From Clostridiales bacterium (GTDB lineage: Bacteria; Bacillota; Clostridia; Lutisporales; Lutisporaceae), in the NCBI GenBank assembly GCA_012522255.1, contig JAAYKT010000282.1, positions 1-17,024 of the forward strand: 17,024 nt of DNA, written 5' to 3'. The translations under genes were made by a program, and so were the position numbers. The notes beneath the pieces are model-generated. The model worked only from the letters and a program-made list of their open reading frames with translations, ran no database searches and had not been told where the DNA came from. Of this stretch, positions 7,350 to 13,765 are shown piece after piece; position 1 is the stretch's first letter, and each line of letters opens with the position of its first letter.

Positions 7350-7705
7350 TTTTTGTTCCTCCTGTGCTTTATAATATATACTTATATCCCTATAAAAATT
7401 TTTATCCATAACCATATCAACATGTTAAATATTTTTTACAATATTAAAGCCATTCATCCCATTATAGGGACGAATGGCTCGCGGTACCACCCTAATTGGC
7501 AAAATGCCCATCTCATTAAGAATACAGATATATTCCCTTCCATTATAACGGTGGAAGACTCCGTCACGGCCTACTCCTTAAAAGTTTCAGCCTACAGCTT
7601 GGAAGTGTATTTCACAGATTTAACCTGCCGCCTTGCACCATCCGCCGGCTCTCTATGAGGTTTGTTTTCTGTTACTTTTCTCCGTCATTGCTTTTGTCTG
7701 TTATG
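7350..7705 (-). promoter_or_regulatory. tyrosine T-box riboswitch leader of tyrS
   Basis: On the minus strand the leader holds the invariant T-box core AGGGTGGTACCGCGA (7493-7479), whose UGGU-type bulge pairs with the tRNA acceptor end. The terminator stem lies directly downstream. A 5' stem I region shows the typical AGAGAGCCGGCGG and GGTGCAAGG runs. The likely specifier codon is TAC (7609-7607) within GTGAAATACACTTCC, matching tyrosine. T-box leaders bind the cognate tRNA; uncharged tRNA stabilises the antiterminator and lets the synthetase gene be transcribed. The leader is about 350 nt, on the long side because of about 70 nt between terminator and start codon. The specifier assignment is by position and codon match, not by a full fold. 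Confidence 0.93.
7437..7478 (-). terminator. T-box regulated terminator
   Basis: On the minus strand GCCATTCGTCCC (7478-7467) pairs with GGGATGAATGGC (7460-7449) around TATAAT, with one G-U pair, and is followed by TTTAATATTGT. Its 5' arm begins right after the T-box core, as expected for a terminator that competes with the antiterminator. Confidence 0.88.
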
Positions 7706-7711
7706 TTTCTA

Positions 7712-7740
7712 ATTATATAAATAACTGCAATATCTGTCAA
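7712..7740 (-). promoter_or_regulatory. perfect consensus sigma-A promoter for tyrS
   Basis: TTGACA (7740-7735), a 17-nt spacer and TATAAT (7717-7712) match the consensus at all 12 positions. Transcription would start near 7705, just at the 5' edge of the T-box leader. A strong unregulated promoter with control at the leader is the expected T-box design. Confidence 0.92.
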
Positions 7741-7764
7741 TATCATTTGACATGCTGAAAATAC

Positions 7765-7793
7765 TTCTGTTCTACAAATGCTTCTGCTATAAT
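7765..7793 (+). promoter_or_regulatory. possible extended -10 promoter for the EamA permease
   Basis: TGCTATAAT (7785-7793) is an extended -10 with a poor -35 (TTCTGT, 7765-7770) at 17 nt. The leader of about 165 nt would carry the 11-bp repeats and the dispersed element. Confidence 0.4.
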
Positions 7794-7849
7794 AGTTACA
7801 GTTAGACACTATAAATTTACACATATTGTTGAGTTAAATGTTATATTCC

Positions 7850-7882
7850 AGGCTTGTAGAAGGCTTGTAGAAGGCTCTTAGA
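7850..7882 (+). repeat. 11-bp tandem repeat, three units
   Basis: AGGCTTGTAGA occurs at 7850-7860 and 7861-7871, followed by the variant AGGCTCTTAGA at 7872-7882. The third unit runs straight into the dispersed 28-bp element. Confidence 0.85.
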
Positions 7883-7907
7883 ATCCTTCATATCATTCAG
7901 GATGACA
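7880..7907 (+). repeat. dispersed 28-bp element, copy 4
   Basis: The copy begins AGAATCCTTCATATC and ends ATTCAGGATGACA. It fits the family pattern and contains inverted AATCCT/AGGAT ends that can form a hairpin. It lies in the presumed 5' leader of the EamA permease gene. Confidence 0.75.
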
Positions 7908-7965
7908 CCAAAGCTGTGTGAAATATCCAAAGGATTTAATGATTTAATTTAGATAGGAGACAATC

Positions 7966-8865
7966 ATGAAAAAATCTTATAAGGCTGATTTGGTTTTGCT
8001 CTTGGTCACAGTTATCTGGGGTGCAGGTTTTCCCGTAACAAAATTCGCCCTCCAAACTATAACACCAATGTATATTATAGCGCTAAGGTTTATAATCGCC
8101 GGCTCCCTCCTATCAGCGATTTTTTATAAAAAACTAAAATATATCAGCAAAAGTATTATGAAACCTGCTTTGGTGCTTGCTTTATTGCAATTTGCAACCT
8201 ATATATTTCAAACAATTGGTATGCAATACACCACCGCATCAAAAGCCGGTTTTTTTATCGGTTTGGCAGTAATACTGGTGCCTTTCTACTCATATTTTTA
8301 TCTTAAAACAAATATACAAACTAAAATCGTAATCAGCACATTTTTGGCTGCACTGGGCCTTTTTATTTTGAGCTTTGACGGTGGAAGGCTTAGTTTTAAT
8401 ATTGGCGATTTTCTTATGGTTTTATCCGCAAATTGCTGCGCATGGCATCTGATCCTTTCTTCTGTTTATATTAAAAAACATGATGCTATTTTACTTTCAT
8501 TGCTTCACATGATTTTTGTTGCAGGTTTTGGCACGATTGCGGCCGTCTCCTTAGAAACTTTCCCGAGGAATATTTCCCTAATAAGCTTTGGTTCCTTGTT
8601 ATTCATGGGTGTCCTGTGTACAGCATTCGGTTTTTTAGTACAAATTGTTGCGCTGAAATACACTACCGCAACCCATGAAGCTATTATATTTACAATGGAG
8701 CCTGTCTTTGGCGCCATCACTTCCAGAATTTTGCTAAATGAACAATTAGGGGTAAAAGGTGTTTTCGGCGGTGTTCTTATAATATTTGCAATGCTACTGT
8801 CCGAGCTGAATATAACATTTTTTAAGTCACTTTTTAACCCCAATAGCAAAGAATCCTTAAACTAA
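7966..8865 (+). CDS. EamA-domain (DMT superfamily) permease
   Basis: This 299-residue integral membrane protein has about ten hydrophobic helices arranged as two EamA repeats, roughly 5-140 and 150-285. Typical family runs are LLLVTVIWGAGFPVTKFAL at the N-terminus, PMYIIALRFIIAG, TASKAGFFIGLAVILVPF closing the first repeat, and ALKYTTATHEAIIFTMEPVFGAITSRILLNEQLG in the second. DMT permeases export or import small metabolites such as amino acids or purines; the substrate cannot be told here. The start is ATG 7966 after TAGGAG. It stands alone, with no terminator hairpin that I can see in the 149 bases after it. Confidence 0.92.
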   Translation: MKKSYKADLVLLLVTVIWGAGFPVTKFALQTITPMYIIALRFIIAGSLLSAIFYKKLKYISKSIMKPALVLALLQFATYIFQTIGMQYTTASKAGFFIGLAVILVPFYSYFYLKTNIQTKIVISTFLAALGLFILSFDGGRLSFNIGDFLMVLSANCCAWHLILSSVYIKKHDAILLSLLHMIFVAGFGTIAAVSLETFPRNISLISFGSLLFMGVLCTAFGFLVQIVALKYTTATHEAIIFTMEPVFGAITSRILLNEQLGVKGVFGGVLIIFAMLLSELNITFFKSLFNPNSKESLN

Positions 8866-9014
8866 AAAGGTCATTATAAGTAGAATTATGGATCTTATTG
8901 ATAATTTACATAAACCTATCTTTATCGAATATCAAAATTTCTAACTTTGAAAATTAAGTAAACAACGTGTACACTGCATAGAATAGATGCATCATTACCT
9001 TGTACTATATTTTC

Positions 9015-9533
9015 TTATTTTTTAATAGGTACAAAATGCCCACCTGCAGTTGATCTTATATCAAAAATTGTAATGAAAGCATGGGGGTCAACTTTTTTTA
9101 TTATATTCCTAACCTTATTTATGTTTTTCCTTTCAAGAGTAACCTTTAAAGCATAGGATTTACTTTCCAACCCCATTCCTTCAAAAATTGTAACTCCAAA
9201 ACCTTCATCTCGTAACGATTGCACCGCTTCTTCGTAACATTCTTTTAACACCACTTCCGCAGACACTTTTCCAAGTGAAAGCTTCTCTTCAATGGTTCCT
9301 CCCAGCAGATTACCGCAGGCAAATCCACCGCAATAAGCGATGATAAGCAATGGTTTATCAATATTACCCACGACATTACCCAGTACCATTAAAAAAATCA
9401 TTACTTCAAAAAAACCAAGGATAGCTGCAATTTTTTTATTACCTTTAACTAAAAGTATAGTCCTTAAGGTTCCCATAGATACATCAGTTATCCGCGCAAT
9501 AAATATAAATAGTGCTTGTACATATATCGGCAT
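9015..9533 (-). CDS. UPF0316 (DUF2179/DUF5698) membrane protein
   Basis: This 172-residue protein of unknown function belongs to the YebE/UPF0316 group. Three predicted membrane helices fill residues 5-85 (signatures IFIARITDVSMGTLRTI and GFFEVMIFLMVLGNVVGN). A cytoplasmic DUF2179-type alpha/beta domain follows, about 95-168, containing GFGVTIFEGMG, YALKVTLERKNI and DPHAFITIFDIRSTAGG. The length is normal. ATG 9533 follows a perfect TAGGAGG. DUF2179 domains are thought to be ligand-binding modules, but no substrate is established. It converges on the EamA gene and is divergent from the CAP lipoprotein gene. Confidence 0.9.
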   Translation of the reverse strand: MPIYVQALFIFIARITDVSMGTLRTILLVKGNKKIAAILGFFEVMIFLMVLGNVVGNIDKPLLIIAYCGGFACGNLLGGTIEEKLSLGKVSAEVVLKECYEEAVQSLRDEGFGVTIFEGMGLESKSYALKVTLERKNINKVRNIIKKVDPHAFITIFDIRSTAGGHFVPIKK

Positions 9534-9767
9534 AATTACCTCCTAAAATTTTTCAAAAATATCTACATCATCATTATATCATCAGTTCAATTGTTTTACT
9601 TTAATTTTTTTTGGTGTATTTTAACATATAACCGCTTTAGCGATTCAAATTTTCCATAATTTAAATGAAGGGACATATTAGCGCATCGTTATAATTTTCA
9701 ACAATATATGCAAAATAGTATAAGGAAGAAATTTTTCTTTCTTAAAAATTCAGAAAGGAGTTATTTA

Positions 9768-10799
9768 ATGAATAAATATAGGAAGCTTGTTGCAATTTTT
9801 TTATGCTTACTCCTTATAAGTGGTTGCGCACCAAGAACAAGAAAGATTTCGCCGCCGCAAGGGATTCAAAAACCTCACGTTCCACCACCCCACGCCGGTG
9901 TCGGTGATGTGAACCTTGACAAGATGATTTCAACGATTTATGAAAGAATTGATATGAGCATTGGAAAAATTGCTACACAGAACGCTGAAATTAAATCAGG
10001 ACCCGGTGATAGTTTTTCCACTTTGGGAAAAGTAAAAACCGGTGATCAGCTTAATGTATATGGAAAAACCGATGGCTGGTATATTGTAAAAGTGCCAAAT
10101 GCTACTTCAATAGGATGCATAAAAGAAAGCCAACTGAAACCTTTTTTTGAAAATATGGGAACAAAGAAAATACCCAATGTGCCATCCCTTATAATTAACG
10201 GCCAAGCGGTAACACCCGGGGTTCCACATGATCCGGGTACCCAGGGCACACCGAATGTACCGGGTCAACCCGCTATACCGGGGACACCGGATAATCCGGG
10301 CTCACCCACATCTCCGGGCACACCCACGGTACCTGAAATACCAAGGACGCCGTCCGCTTCGAAGGATAAACCAAGAGGCGATGCCACAACTGAAGACTCT
10401 GTGGGTACCGGGGTAATGACCGCAGAGGAAAAGAAAGTATTTGATTTATGTAATTCGGAAAGAACAAAAATCGGTGCACCTGCATTAAAAGCAAGCAATG
10501 ATCTGACAAAACTCGCAAGACTCAAGGCAAAGGACCTTGTGGACAATAATTATTTTAGCCACCAATCCCCCACTTATGGCTCACCTTTTGATATGATGAG
10601 AGATTTCGGAATAAATTATATGTATGCAGGTGAGAACCTGGCACAAAACTCAACTGCCGACAGGGCACATAATGCCTGGATGGGTTCGGAAGGGCATAGA
10701 AAAAATATCTTAAACCCAAACTTTACGGAGTTAGGCGTGGGTATCGCACCAAAAGGAGACGGCAGTTTTATATATACACAAATGTTTATAGGGAAATAA
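9768..10799 (+). CDS. surface lipoprotein: SH3b - Pro/Gly linker - CAP/SCP (YkwD-like) domain
   Basis: This 343-residue exported lipoprotein has a signal peptide ending at C20 in LISGC. A bacterial SH3 domain (about 68-125, IATQNAEIKSGPGDSFSTLG, then GWYIVKV) probably binds cell-wall peptides. A Pro/Gly-rich linker (about 149-200) repeats PGTP/PGxP. A CAP/SCP domain (about 217-343) has the conserved H265 (YFSHQSP), E289 (AGENLA) and H310 (SEGHRKNIL). Such CAP proteins are common in spore formers and at the clostridial surface; enzymatic activity is uncertain. The frame is open upstream to 9708, but ATG 9768 has an AGAAAGGAG ribosome binding site and starts at the signal peptide. The 234-base gap before it shows a TATAAT at 9690 without a good -35. 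Confidence 0.93.
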   Translation: MNKYRKLVAIFLCLLLISGCAPRTRKISPPQGIQKPHVPPPHAGVGDVNLDKMISTIYERIDMSIGKIATQNAEIKSGPGDSFSTLGKVKTGDQLNVYGKTDGWYIVKVPNATSIGCIKESQLKPFFENMGTKKIPNVPSLIINGQAVTPGVPHDPGTQGTPNVPGQPAIPGTPDNPGSPTSPGTPTVPEIPRTPSASKDKPRGDATTEDSVGTGVMTAEEKKVFDLCNSERTKIGAPALKASNDLTKLARLKAKDLVDNNYFSHQSPTYGSPFDMMRDFGINYMYAGENLAQNSTADRAHNAWMGSEGHRKNILNPNFTELGVGIAPKGDGSFIYTQMFIGK

Positions 10800-10805
10800 C
10801 AACAC

Positions 10806-10850
10806 AAAACTGCGTGCAGTATATAAGCACGCAGTTTTTAATTTTTTCGA
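10806..10850. terminator. strong intrinsic terminator after the CAP lipoprotein gene
   Basis: AAAACTGCGTGC (10806-10817) and GCACGCAGTTTT (10827-10838) pair perfectly around a 9-nt loop and are followed by TAATTTTTT. On the minus strand the stem ends in TTTTGTGTTGTT, so it may also stop the convergent symporter gene. Confidence 0.92.
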
Positions 10851-10861
10851 TTAGTCCAAAG

Positions 10862-10967
10862 TCCAGTAGCTGGAATCCAGAGCCCAGCGTCCAGCGCCCA
10901 GCGCCCAGAGCCCAGAGCCCGGCGCCCGGAGCCCAGAGACCGAAGCCCAGCGCCCAGCGCCCAGAAT
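10862..10967 (-). repeat. GC-rich heptanucleotide tandem array, unit (T/G)CTGGGC on the minus strand
   Basis: YCCAG/CCCAG/CCCGG motifs begin at 10862, 10876, 10883, 10890, 10897, 10904, 10911, 10918, 10925, 10932, 10946, 10953 and 10960, an exact 7-nt lattice of about 15 units with two decayed positions (10869, 10939). The local GC content is far above that of its neighbours. The unit is a variant of the TCTGAGN heptad upstream of cadA. The array stops about 4 bases from the stop codon of the symporter gene. Confidence 0.92.
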
Positions 10968-10969
10968 CA

Positions 10970-12199
10970 CTATGCCGATATTTCTTTAGGTACATCCGTT
11001 ATCAATTCTTTTTCAGAGGCAGCGACTACAATAGCGCAGGCAGCATCGCCTGTTATATTAAGCGATGTTCTTGCCATATCGAGTATCCTGTCTATCCCTG
11101 CAATCAGAGCCAGCCCTTCCAAGGGGAGCCCGATTGCCTGCAGCACCATAGTGAGCATGATGAGCCCTGCACCGGGCACACCGGCAGTCCCGATGGAGGC
11201 AAGTGTCGCTGTCAGTATTACAGTCAACTGCTGTCCTATTGTAAGATTAAGACCATAGACTTGTGCGATGAAAAATGCACAGACCCCTTGGTAGAGTGCT
11301 GTACCGTCCATGTTAATGGTAGCTCCTAATGGTATGACAAAACTTGTAATGGATTTGGGAACACCCATTTCTTCCGTTGATTTCATTGTAAGAGGTAAAG
11401 TTGCTGCACTGCTGGCCGTTGTAAATGCAAATATGGATGCAGGTGCGATGGTTTTGAAAAATCTGATGGGGCTGAAATTTGCTATAATCTTAAGTGATCC
11501 GCCATAAACCAAAACAGCATGGAGAATGCAACCTAAATATACCACCACTATGACTTTCAGCAAAGGCAACAGTACTTTGGGACCATGTACTGCAACAACA
11601 GGAACGATCAATGCAAAAACACCGTAGGGTGCATATTCCATAATGGCACCGGTCATCTTATACATTGCTTCTGCCAGGCCTTCAAATCCTGCTTGTAAAG
11701 GTTTACCCTTTTCTCCCACAGCCATTATGCTGGTTCCAAGCATTAGGGCAAATACTATGATTTGAAGCATGTTTCCGTCAACTACCGCCTTAAATGGATT
11801 TGTTGGGATAATGTTAAGTAACGTGTCAACAAATTTCGGTATTTCCTTTGCATCTGCAGCTGCATCAACAGGGATTGTATATCCTGCTCCAACCTTAAGT
11901 AAATTAGCAAGTATGAGTCCCAAAATAACTGCAAAAGCTGTAGTCAATAAAAAGTAAGCCAATGTTTTGCCACCGATTTTTCCTATTTTTTTGACATCCC
12001 CCAAGCCAAATGTCCCTACAACCAAAGATGCTAAAACCAAAGGTACGACAATGAGCTTAATAAGATTTAAAAATAAAGTCCCGAAAGGTTTTATGAAATT
12101 ATTGGCAATGTCCGGGGAACCCTGAAGCACGATTCCTACAAAAATACCTATGATCAAGGCTATAAGTATCTTTGTAGACAGGTTTAACTTCTTTTTCAT
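10970..12199 (-). CDS. dicarboxylate/amino acid:cation symporter (DAACS, GltP/GltT/DctA-like)
   Basis: This 409-residue membrane transporter of the SDF family takes up glutamate, aspartate or C4-dicarboxylates with Na+ or H+. Visible hallmarks are the serine-rich tip of hairpin 1 (TTASSAATLPLTMKS), the N296-MDGTA unwound segment of helix 7 that binds cations, the hairpin 2 tip GTAGVPGAG, and the helix 8 substrate site DRILDMARTSLNITGD with the conserved Arg and Asp. The arginine favours acidic amino acids or dicarboxylates, but the exact substrate is not decided by this. The start ATG 12199 follows AGGAAGGAG, and a good promoter lies upstream. It is monocistronic; the stop abuts a GC-rich heptad array and a shared terminator. 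Confidence 0.95.
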   Translation of the reverse strand: MKKKLNLSTKILIALIIGIFVGIVLQGSPDIANNFIKPFGTLFLNLIKLIVVPLVLASLVVGTFGLGDVKKIGKIGGKTLAYFLLTTAFAVILGLILANLLKVGAGYTIPVDAAADAKEIPKFVDTLLNIIPTNPFKAVVDGNMLQIIVFALMLGTSIMAVGEKGKPLQAGFEGLAEAMYKMTGAIMEYAPYGVFALIVPVVAVHGPKVLLPLLKVIVVVYLGCILHAVLVYGGSLKIIANFSPIRFFKTIAPASIFAFTTASSAATLPLTMKSTEEMGVPKSITSFVIPLGATINMDGTALYQGVCAFFIAQVYGLNLTIGQQLTVILTATLASIGTAGVPGAGLIMLTMVLQAIGLPLEGLALIAGIDRILDMARTSLNITGDAACAIVVAASEKELITDVPKEISA

Positions 12200-12262
12200 A
12201 AAAACATCTCCTTCCTAAAATATATTTATTAGGCTGAAAAGATAATTATGCTATTACTACTA

Positions 12263-12291
12263 ATTATCATATAAATTGCCAGACTTGTCCA
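12263..12291 (-). promoter_or_regulatory. promoter for the DAACS symporter gene
   Basis: On the minus strand TGGACA (12291-12286), a 17-nt spacer and GATAAT (12268-12263) match consensus at 5/6 in both boxes. The leader is about 55 nt. Confidence 0.65.
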
Positions 12292-12362
12292 TATAGTTAC
12301 AATGCTTACACAAGAAAACATTTAAGACAAAACATTGCAAAATTCAACAATTTTATTGTAAG

Positions 12363-12391
12363 TTGGAAATTCAGATAATAAGGTATATAAT
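12363..12391 (+). promoter_or_regulatory. promoter for trmB
   Basis: TTGGAA (12363-12368), a 17-nt spacer and TATAAT (12386-12391) give a 4/6 -35 and a perfect -10. The promoter starts where an extended trmB frame would begin, which supports the later start codon. Confidence 0.7.
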
Positions 12392-12425
12392 ACATTTATA
12401 TTTATATTCTAATTTAGGAGGTACC

Positions 12426-13073
12426 ATGAGATTAAGAACAAAACCAAAGGCTTTGGAGACGATGTTAAAAAACCCAAATATAGTTTTATTCAAACCCGAA
12501 AATAAAAAGGATAAATGGAATTTATACTTTGATAATAACAGGCCAGTCTATGTAGAATTGGGTACCGGCAAAGGCCAATTCATTTTAAACAACGCAAAAC
12601 GGAATCCGGATATAAACTTTATCGGTATTGATTCTAAAAATGAAGTTCTGTATATGGCACTGAAAAAAATTCTTATTGAGGATGTAAAAAACATTAGACT
12701 GTTACCCTTTAATATAGAAAATATAAATGAAGTATTCGGTAAAAATGAAATTGACAGGTTATTCATAAACTTTCCTGACCCTTGGCCAAAAGCACGTCAT
12801 GAAAAAAGACGCCTTACCAGTAAAAGATTTTTGGAAAAATATAAGGATTTTCTGAAAGATAATTCTCAAATAATACTTAAAACCGATAACAGACCTTTTT
12901 TTGACTACAGTGTTGAGGAGATTGAAACATCAGGTTTCTGCATAACAGATATTTCTTATGATTTGGTAAAAGAAAAGGATTTCGAAAACATCCCGACAGA
13001 ATACGAGGAAAAGTTCATGGAAAAAGGGGTTAAAATAAATCGGCTCAAATCGCTATATATTTCCGGCAAATAG
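12426..13073 (+). CDS. trmB: tRNA (guanine-N7-)-methyltransferase
   Basis: This 215-residue SAM-dependent enzyme methylates G46 at N7 in the variable loop of many tRNAs. The SAM-binding motif is VELGTGKGQFI (residues 43-53). The TrmB signature FPDPWPKARHEKRRL begins at residue 116, with the KxRHxKRR run that contacts tRNA. TDNRPFFDYS provides the conserved (T)D of the active site, and the C-terminal TEYEEKF motif is also present. The frame is open to an ATG at 12363, but ATG 12426 is chosen: TTTAGGAGG stands 5 nt before it and the promoter -10 lies between the two starts. The stop codon is part of the terminator loop. No operon partner is present. Confidence 0.96.
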   Translation: MRLRTKPKALETMLKNPNIVLFKPENKKDKWNLYFDNNRPVYVELGTGKGQFILNNAKRNPDINFIGIDSKNEVLYMALKKILIEDVKNIRLLPFNIENINEVFGKNEIDRLFINFPDPWPKARHEKRRLTSKRFLEKYKDFLKDNSQIILKTDNRPFFDYSVEEIETSGFCITDISYDLVKEKDFENIPTEYEEKFMEKGVKINRLKSLYISGK

Positions 13074-13090
13074 TTTTGCCGGATTTTTCG
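13062..13090 (+). terminator. terminator overlapping the trmB stop codon
   Basis: CCGGCAAA (13063-13070) pairs with TTTGCCGG (13075-13082), followed by ATTTTTCG. The TAG stop (13071-13073) forms most of the 4-nt loop, so the last codons of trmB encode the 5' arm. Confidence 0.88.
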
Positions 13091-13154
13091 TATTGTCACA
13101 TTATCTTACTATTATACAGTCTATAAAAAGAATCACTTTTGGGGCTTAAGTCTT

Positions 13155-13182
13155 AAGAACCTTCATTTCATTCAGAATAACA
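13155..13182 (+). repeat. dispersed 28-bp element, copy 5 (degenerate)
   Basis: The copy begins AAGAACCTTCATTTC and ends ATTCAGAATAACA. It is closest to the copy at 7880-7907 and has lost the GATGACA end. It is the first recognisable item in the 380-base gap between trmB and the ArsR gene. Confidence 0.6.
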
Positions 13183-13200
13183 CAAAATTAGTATGGACTA

Positions 13201-13274
13201 ATGCGTTACTAATGGCAGATTGTATCTGGCGAGGGAGCAGAGCCCCCTTTCAATGCGCTAAGTTGAAAACGCAT
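13201..13274. other. structured, GC-raised intergenic island
   Basis: An outer stem ATGCGTT (13201-13207) with AACGCAT (13268-13274) encloses a hairpin CAGAT-TGT-ATCTG (13216-13228) and a possible AGGG/CCCT hairpin (13232-13235 with 13245-13248). A second ATGCG at 13253-13257 can pair with the same CGCAT, giving a competing fold. No coding frame explains it. Either strand could be the transcribed one. The rest of 13090-13454 holds the dispersed element and AT-rich DNA. Confidence 0.45.
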
Positions 13275-13372
13275 GAGCAGTGACAAAAATATTGTTTTTC
13301 TAAAATATTTTTTATGTACATTGATTTTAATTTAACGATATGATATTATAATATTGTAATATATGAATATAT

Positions 13373-13392
13373 AGATATATATTTATATATCT
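13373..13392. promoter_or_regulatory. AT-rich perfect palindrome, candidate ArsR operator
   Basis: AGATATATA (13373-13381), TT, then TATATATCT (13384-13392) is a perfect 9-bp inverted repeat. It overlaps a possible -10 (TATATA, 13376-13381) that lies 16 nt after TTGTAA (13354-13359). ArsR-family repressors bind AT-rich dyads at this kind of position, about 60-80 bases upstream of the regulator gene. An alternating AT run can be palindromic by chance, so the role is inferred. Confidence 0.5.
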
Positions 13393-13454
13393 TCTGATTT
13401 TTACATAATATTCTAGATTAAATAATGTTACAGTCCATGAAATGAGGTGAATTT

Positions 13455-13736
13455 ATGAATAAGGATTTTGAAAAGTACAGGGATACTGCTGAATTTTTAA
13501 AGGTATTGGCTCACCCGGTGAGATTATGTATTGTTAAAGGTCTTTATGAAAGTGGTTCCTGCAATGTGAGTCATATGCAATCCTGTCTCGAAATCCCTCA
13601 GTCAACCATATCCCAACACCTGCAAAAACTTAAGGCTGCGGGGATGGTGAGCAGCAAACGAAATGGCTTGGAGGTTACTTACAGCATTTCCGATGACAGA
13701 ATCGGTACCGTGTTGGATGCAATTTTTAATTCTTAA
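13455..13736 (+). CDS. ArsR/SmtB-family winged-helix repressor
   Basis: This 93-residue cytoplasmic DNA-binding regulator has the ArsR layout: helices 1-2 with LKVLAHPVRLCIVKGL (residues 15-30), recognition helices with LEIPQSTISQHLQKLKAAGMV (45-65), and a beta-wing with SSKRNGLEVTYSIS (66-79). It carries three cysteines, C25, C36 and C44, the last two spaced like a CX7C pair just before the recognition helix. It lacks the classic ELCVCDL metal site of ArsR/CadC. Translation starts after GAGGTG. The gene lies 29 nt before the CoA-disulfide reductase fusion on the same strand, so the two are almost surely co-transcribed. By analogy with BigR/SqrR/YgaV, which sense sulfane sulfur through cysteines, a persulfide-responsive repressor is the favoured inference. 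Confidence 0.9.
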   Translation: MNKDFEKYRDTAEFLKVLAHPVRLCIVKGLYESGSCNVSHMQSCLEIPQSTISQHLQKLKAAGMVSSKRNGLEVTYSISDDRIGTVLDAIFNS

Positions 13737-13765
13737 AAATTTAAAATAAGTATGGGGGTATTAAA

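Noticed and set aside
7747..7793. TTGACA at 7747 with TATAAT at 7788 as a plus-strand promoter
   Set aside because: The spacer is 35 nt, far too long; only the extended -10 alone was kept as a weak candidate.
9708..9767. Upstream in-frame start for the CAP lipoprotein (ATG 9708)
   Set aside because: It lacks a ribosome binding site and would put 20 polar residues before a clear lipoprotein signal peptide; ATG 9768 has both signals.
10786..10995. Frame encoding a Gly/Leu/Trp-rich repetitive peptide (GLWAPGAGLWALGAG)
   Set aside because: It is a translation of the 7-bp array; the apparent protein repeat of seven residues is what a 7-nt repeat gives in any frame.
10814..11329. 171-codon plus-strand frame
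   Set aside because: It crosses the terminator and the heptad array, then runs antisense to the conserved symporter gene.
12363..12425. Upstream in-frame start for trmB
   Set aside because: The extension overlaps the promoter -35/-10 and has no ribosome binding site; ATG 12426 follows AGGAGG.
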